Source: Loripinus fragilis | Taxonomy: Eukaryota; Mollusca; Bivalvia; Lucinida; Lucinidae | Direction: 5' to 3' | DNA length: 64,000 nucleotides | NCBI GenBank assembly: GCA_964019695.1 | Contig: OZ026521.1 | Coordinates: forward strand, 35,472,774 to 35,536,773 | In this document: positions 58,861-64,000 of the stretch, piece by piece | How the letters are laid out: the number at the start of each line of letters is the position of its first letter | Numbering within the stretch: the stretch's first letter is position 1 | Position numbers and translations under genes: made by a program | Notes under the pieces: generated by a model | The model's input: only the letters and a program-made list of their open reading frames with translations | Databases searched by the model: none | What the model was told of the DNA's origin: nothing

Positions 58861-60640
58861 GCATTACGAAACATATCAACCCCATTTAAGTATGGCATAA
58901 AAGACTGCTTCCCTTTAGGCAAATACATCAAATATACTATGAAAGAATGCATTTTTTTTTCTTTAATGCCAAAGGTTGGCCAACTATACTCTGGAAATAT
59001 TAAAAAGCATTTAGCCGTGCACCTCTCCGCTTTTCTTTACATTCTACTGACCAAAATAATAGGTGAGACAACAGTACAAAACATTCTAGTCCTACATCAA
59101 AACGTAAATGCTTTCGCTACATTTTTTTATTATTATTATTAAAATGCCAATTCAGTATTATGTTCTGATACAAAATATTCAATTTCTAAAACTCCCCACT
59201 TACTCAAGCCAAACATATCGCAAGATAACCCTCAGTCATATCTTTCTGTGACGTATGATAAATAATCTACTCTATCCAAAATATCCGCGGCAGCCAAATG
59301 ATTGTAAATAATTGGCATGCCTGACGAAAATCTGAAAAACCGCATCGCTAAATCTTGCCATTTTGGATTAATAGATCTTTTTGTACAATGCCACTTTCTG
59401 TGAAGCATTTGCACTCTGCTTGCTCAAAATATGCTTTAGTGACTGTAAAACTCTAATGTAAATCACACAACCACTTTAATCAGAAAACTTTAAGCTTTTT
59501 AGCCCATGAGCCACATGGCACCCCGTTTAACGTACAAAAACATAAATATGTCTATTGAATGTGAGCACTAAGTACATTTGAGGAAACTTGTCTTTTCCCA
59601 GAAAGAATACAGTTCAAGGTTCTCTTGGAAAACCATACTGTAGAAAATCCATTGCCTCGCCTTATTTATGTCAATACTTATGTACCTTGTCATAATTTGC
59701 GAAACAGATCCTATAACTATACTCATATAATATTTTGACGCCACAAAGCTGGCAAATTTCGTTACAGGGATCCACCCAGTACTGGCGTATATCTCACAAT
59801 GAAGATTTTCCCTTACCAATCCGTCTTGAGGTATGCTAAAAGTAAAGTCCACAGAGATCAAAACGGTCCCAAGCGACTCCAAAATATGTACTGACCCCAA
59901 TAAACATTTTCAAACTTAACTCTCGGTATAAAAACTTTATCAAGCAACCTTTTTTTTTGAGGTAGGGGATTCGACCTTTTGTCTCTCAGATGTGTCAAAA
60001 CTGTCATGTAAGAACATAAATACCTTTTCCATTTTGCAATCTAGAGCCTTGTCAAATTTGGGTAATTATAAGGGGATTCTTCCAATGCAAATGCTAAACC
60101 TAAAATTTTAAAATATTGAACAACCTTTTTTTTCACAATTGAAAACCCCAGATACTCTTATGCGTTTTTTTTTCACGAAGTCTAAAATTAACCTCTTTTG
60201 CCATTATTTTGAACCGAAGCATTTAATGGAATTACAACAAAGCAGTTTCACATTTTTAAATCAGACCTTTTCCAAAATATCATAAACTGCTTCATGTACA
60301 AATGAATTTTCTTTTAAATCAGACATAGTTTTATGGTATTGAATTCCATCCAAATTGTATTGTCTTGAACCTGCCAAAATCAATATGATAGTTGGCCCGG
60401 TTCAGATTTTAATTATTTATTCATTTATTTATTTTTTCAAAATGAAAAATACAATACTCATCTTAAAATTCCATGGGCTTGGAATCTTCCATAGAGAAGG
60501 TCTCATATCTCTGGTAGTTCGTTCTTGGTGCAAGGGAAGTTTCTTCCCATGTTGTTCGCCTCACTACAAGCAAAACGAGGTCCGACGATACCTCGTTGTA
60601 CGACTGCTATGTCAGAATAAGCTCAAAAGGAACCAAAGCT
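58861..60640. other. Stretch without recognised features
   Basis: Two protein-like minus-strand open stretches (59232-59414 and 59568-59900) have no recognisable domain. See the rejected list. The rest is AT-rich. Confidence 0.35.
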
Positions 60641-60646
60641 GGTGCA

Positions 60647-60648
<2 letters not shown>

Positions 60649-60695
<47 letters not shown>
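60649..60695. repeat. (TG)n microsatellite
   Basis: About 23 perfect TG repeats. They produce the C-V-C-V runs seen in the open frames across it. Confidence 0.95.
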
Positions 60696-60696
<1 letters not shown>

Positions 60697-61082
60697 CAAG
60701 AAATGTTCATGGGGTCTGACCTGCCCCACATCACATACATTGATTAACAGGATCAGAATAACCATAAGTGCATGGCTGGTACTTTGGCCTATGGCTTTTG
60801 AACTTCTGCTGGCTCAAACAACAGTTCCCTCAAATTTCCACCGATATCAATTCTGTACATGTCCGTTATTCACTGTTCGTAGTGTACTATCTAACGACAT
60901 AGTTCTTCTTGATAAAACACAACTAGCTAGTCAGTTGTTCCACAGCTGAATGACCATTTCAAATCTTAAACTCAACTTTTTCGTGGTTTTTTTGACACAT
61001 CTACTTACCCATCAAGCATAGCAAAACAAAGGGAAATCAATTTTCGACTAATTCATTACATTCAAACATCGAAAATTTCATT

Positions 61083-61150
61083 TAGGTTAACTGACCGCCT
61101 CAACATGTCCATAGCTGTTGACTGGGACGTTAAACAACAAATCAAACAAA
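61083..61150 (+). mobile_element. SINE 3' tail fragment
   Basis: gactgggacgttaaacaaca followed by aatcaaacaaaa resembles SINE 3' ends such as that at 23003-23030. No tRNA head is present upstream. Confidence 0.5.
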
Positions 61151-61982
61151 ATGGTTCTTATATTCAGCTTGGAAGTTCGCCTCTCTAAAATGATGTTGTT
61201 GGTTGTTGTTGTTCTATCTCGGAAGCAGAAATATGAGTATGATAATATTGGTGCCCCCAAGTTGTTGTTGTTTGTATAGAGGATCTTGCATGAAGGCTCG
61301 TGTTTCTTAATTTAAATCCTGACGTAAAATATCAAATCGAAAAAACCGAACCATAACATTACCACAATCTGTAAACCACTATTATTTTTTTCAATTTAAA
61401 TGCAAAGCGATATGTCTCCCCAAGACGCAACTTCATATGCTTACATACATAAACATATCCAGGGAGCGGAGGTAACTGGTCAATTACGATTGACAGGGGG
61501 CAGGGGGTTATCTCGGAAGCAGAAAAATGAGTATAAAAATATTAAGGCCCCCAAGTTGGTGTTGTTTGTATAGATGATCTTGCATGAATGCTCATGTTTC
61601 TTGACTTTAACTCCTGACGTAAAAATTAAAACAAAAATACATAGCCATTACGTTACCAAAATCTGTAAACCACTGTTTTTTTTTTCAATTTTAATGCAAA
61701 GCGATATGTCTCCCCAAGACGCAACGTCATTGGCTAACATACATAAACATATCCAGGGAGCGGAGGTAACTGGTCAATCACGATTGCCATGGGAGAGGGG
61801 GTTATCTCGGAAGCATTAAAATGAGTATGATAATATTGGTGCCCCCAAGTTGTTGTTGTTTGTATGGAGGATCTTGCATTAATGCTCATGTTTATTGAAT
61901 TTAACTCCTAACGTTAAAATCAAAACAAAAATACATAACAATAACGTTACTAAAATCTATAAACCACTTTTTTTCAATTTTA

Positions 61983-62349
61983 AAGATACTAAGTCTGCAA
62001 CTATGAACATTTTTCATTTTTTTCTATTTTCTTTTTAAATCATTTGTAAAAGTAGAATTAAGTTATGTTTTCACAATAAATCTGTTCACTATATCTGAAA
62101 ACTGCACGGAAAAGTAAATTATCTTATAAAACAGGTGTGTTTTTCTTTTGTTGGTAATTATTTGCGTCCCTCCAATAATTAAAGACAGTTAATTTTAACA
62201 TAAATGCTGTTGTTTTGATTCTTATAATTTGTTAAGATTTACGAAATTGGTAAAATGTATACCTGAATTTTAGATTTTTACTGTGTTCTTGAAAAATAGA
62301 AACATTAGTTTTAAAATTAAAATATCAAAAGTTACAGACTATGCAGCTT
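61983..62349. mobile_element. 367-bp MITE inserted at TA
   Basis: Ends AAGATACTAAGTCTGCAAC and GTTACAGACTATGCAGCTT (about 16 of 19-20 positions inverted matches). TA flanks it at 61981-61982 and 62350-62351. The neighbouring tandem units show the uninterrupted site (caattttaatgcaaagc). A TA duplication suggests a Tc1/mariner-type non-autonomous element. Confidence 0.75.
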
Positions 62350-62445
62350 TAATGCAAAGCGATATGTCTCCCCAAGACGCAACGTCATATGCTTACATAC
62401 ATAATCAGATCCAGGGAGTGGAGGTGACTGATCAATAACGATTGC

Positions 62446-62476
62446 CGGGGGGGGGGGGGGTTGGGGGTGGGGAGAG
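62446..62476. repeat. G-rich tract
   Basis: A long G run followed by ttgggggtggggagagg. It could form a G-quadruplex. It arose within the tandem unit, whose other copies have shorter G runs (61496-61505, 61791-61800). Confidence 0.8.
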
Positions 62477-62572
62477 GGCTATCTCGGAAGCAGAAAAATG
62501 AGTATGATAATATTGGTGCCCCCAAGTTGGTGTTGTTTGTATAGAGGATCTTGCATGAATGCTCGTGTTTAT

Positions 62573-64000
62573 TATACCCCCCGCAGACTTTGTTTGTGGT
62601 GGGTATACTGTTTTCACGTTGTCCGTCCGTCCGTCCGTGCGTGCGTCCGTGCGTCCGTCGGTCCGTAACGCTTTGTTTCCTTAATATCTTAAAGAGTTAT
62701 GGCTGGATTTTCATCAAACCTTGCAAACATGTTCATATATGCAAGACAAATACTTTAAACAAAAAAGTAAGGGCTAGGGGCCAATTCTGTTAGAGTTATT
62801 TCCCTTTGTAGTTCTAAATTGCTTTTTGTATAGGGTTTTATGCTTATGCTATTATAGGCCATACACGGGCTGATCAACTCCTAACACAGCTTTTGATGGA
62901 ACATTTTGATACTTTGCCTATACAATTTTAACACACAAAAAAGTAAGGAAGAGCTAGGGGCCAATTCTATTAGAGTTATTTCCCTTTGTAGTTCTAAATG
63001 GCTTTTTGTATAGTGTTTTATGCTTATGATATTATAGGCCATACACGGGCCGATCAACTCCTACCACAGGTTTTGAAGGAACAATTTGATACTTTGCCTA
63101 TACAATGTTAACAGATTGAACATATGCATGAAGGAGTTTGGTTTAGAAAAAATAATTTTTGACAACATGACAGCTGTGAGAACTTAGACAATTTTTACCT
63201 AATAAGGCTTTTGAATATGCATAGATGGTGCCTTCGTGGGCCAATCAACTCCTACCACAGCTTTTGATGGAGTAGTTTGATGCTTTGCCTATTCAATATA
63301 GACACATTGAACATATGCATGAAGGAGTTTGGTTCAGAAAAAAAATTGACAAAATGACAGCTGTGAGAACTTAGACAATTTTTCCCTAATAAAGCTTTTG
63401 TATATGCATAAATGGTGCCTTCATGGGCCGATCAAGTTCTACCACAGCTTTTGATGGAGCAATTTGATACTTTGCCCAATCAATATAGACACATTGAACA
63501 TATGCATGAAGGAGTTTGGTTTAGAAAAAATAATTTTTGACAAAATGACAGCTGTGAGAACTTAGACAATTTTTCACTTATATGGCTTTTGTATTAATGG
63601 ATAGTGCCTTTATGGGCCGATCAACTCCTACCACAGCTTTTGATGGAGCAATTTGATGCTTTGCCACTACAAAGTAGACATATCGAACATATGCATGAAG
63701 GAGTTTGATTTGAAAATAATAATTTCTGACAAGATGACAGCTGTTAGAACTTAGACAATTTTCCCCTAACAAGGCTTTTTTATATGCATTGATGGTGCTT
63801 TCATGGGCCGATCAACTCCTACCACAGTTTTTTGATGGAGCGATGTGATATGTTGCCTTTACAATATAGACACATTGAACATATGCTTGAAGGAGTTTAG
63901 TTTGGAAAAAATAATTTTTGATAAAATGACATCTATGAGAACTTAGACTATTTTTTAGGTATAAGCTTTGACATATAGAGCTTTCAGATGTGAATAATTT
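62573..64000 (+). mobile_element. TATACCCC-ended element with 190-bp tandem (runs off the end)
   Basis: The left end tataccccccgcagac interrupts the fourth tandem unit. A (GTCC)n/(GTGC)n tract follows at 62621-62667. The interior has six units of 180-191 bp starting gccgatcaactcctaccac-like at 62869, 63049, 63240, 63427, 63616 and 63807, each with acatatgcatgaaggagtttgg and gacagctgtgagaacttagac. The right end is outside the window. No coding frame. Confidence 0.75.

Larger units (their letters stand above)
61217..62572. repeat. Four tandem units of about 293 bp derived from family G
   Basis: Each unit starts tatctcggaagcag, then ggtgcccccaagttg, tatagaggatcttgcatgaa, gcgatatgtctccccaagac and cagggagcggaggtaactgg. 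Unit starts are near 61217, 61510, 61803 and 62481. The fourth spacing is 678, but 311 once the 367-bp insertion at 61983 is removed. Two family-G end motifs lie within each unit. Confidence 0.78.

Noticed and set aside
59232..59900. Two protein-like minus-strand open stretches (60 and 110 codons) that could be exons
   Set aside because: No recognisable domain. Splice-like sites nearby do not give a consistent phase between the two, and there is no neighbouring exon. Transcript data would be needed.
60355..60949. Long open frames over the TG repeat
   Set aside because: Their length is due to the stop-free (TG)n tract, giving C-V-C-V runs.
58153..63960. CRISPR-like arrays
   Set aside because: Unit lengths vary, units are diverged along their whole length, and there are no unique spacers between constant repeats. 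These are ordinary tandem repeats in animal DNA.

Overview
The window looks like nuclear DNA of an invertebrate animal, most likely a bivalve mollusc. It is AT-rich and intron-dominated, with no operons or ribosome-binding sites and only one long ORF, which is a retrotransposon. Its repeats resemble those I associate with bivalve genomes: tRNA-headed SINEs, TATACCCC-ended elements followed by GTCC-rich tracts, tandem units rich in GGTCAAGGTTGACC-like words, and many foldback MITEs. The bivalve assignment is inference. The intron/exon structure and repeat content are read directly from the sequence.

One host gene can be supported. It lies on the + strand and crosses most of the window as short exons in very large introns: 612-770, 8474-8539, 29711-29812, 39975-40140 and 48139-48347. 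All have AG/GT borders, and the first four donors and all the reading phases fit one another (0-0, 0-0, 0-0, 0-1, 1-stop). Together they give 702 nt, that is 233 residues and a stop. The last exon encodes a complete C-terminal MYND-type zinc finger. I do not recognise the part before the finger, and the 5' exons lie outside the window. A further 42-nt exon (5541-5582) is possible.

Almost everything else is transposable or repeat DNA. From 12996 to 23533 there are two tandem copies of a noncoding unit of about 1.75 kb. Copy 1 received a 5'-truncated but otherwise open LINE (14395-17956, minus strand). Copy 2 received a 1.1-kb TIR element, a tRNA-derived SINE, a 1.81-kb TIR element with an exact 8-bp target duplication, and a second SINE with a 14-bp target duplication. 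Each copy preserves the empty site of insertions in the other.

From 32.3 to 36.3 kb there is a long array of about 150-bp units, split by a TIR-like element built of four units of about 470 bp. A second copy of that element sits at 51.77-53.45 kb. A 3.2-kb hAT-like element (42246-45478), itself invaded by a TATACCCC element, fills part of the intron before the last exon. Downstream of the gene (48.3-64 kb) are foldback MITEs, a 582-bp long-arm inverted repeat, several tandem arrays and the start of another TATACCCC element that runs off the end.

I found no rRNA, no credible functional tRNA gene, no CRISPR array and no second host gene I would defend. The most interesting material is the reconstructed split MYND gene, the reciprocal empty sites, and a group of noncoding elements that share ends, a GTCC-rich subterminal tract and an internal tandem array.
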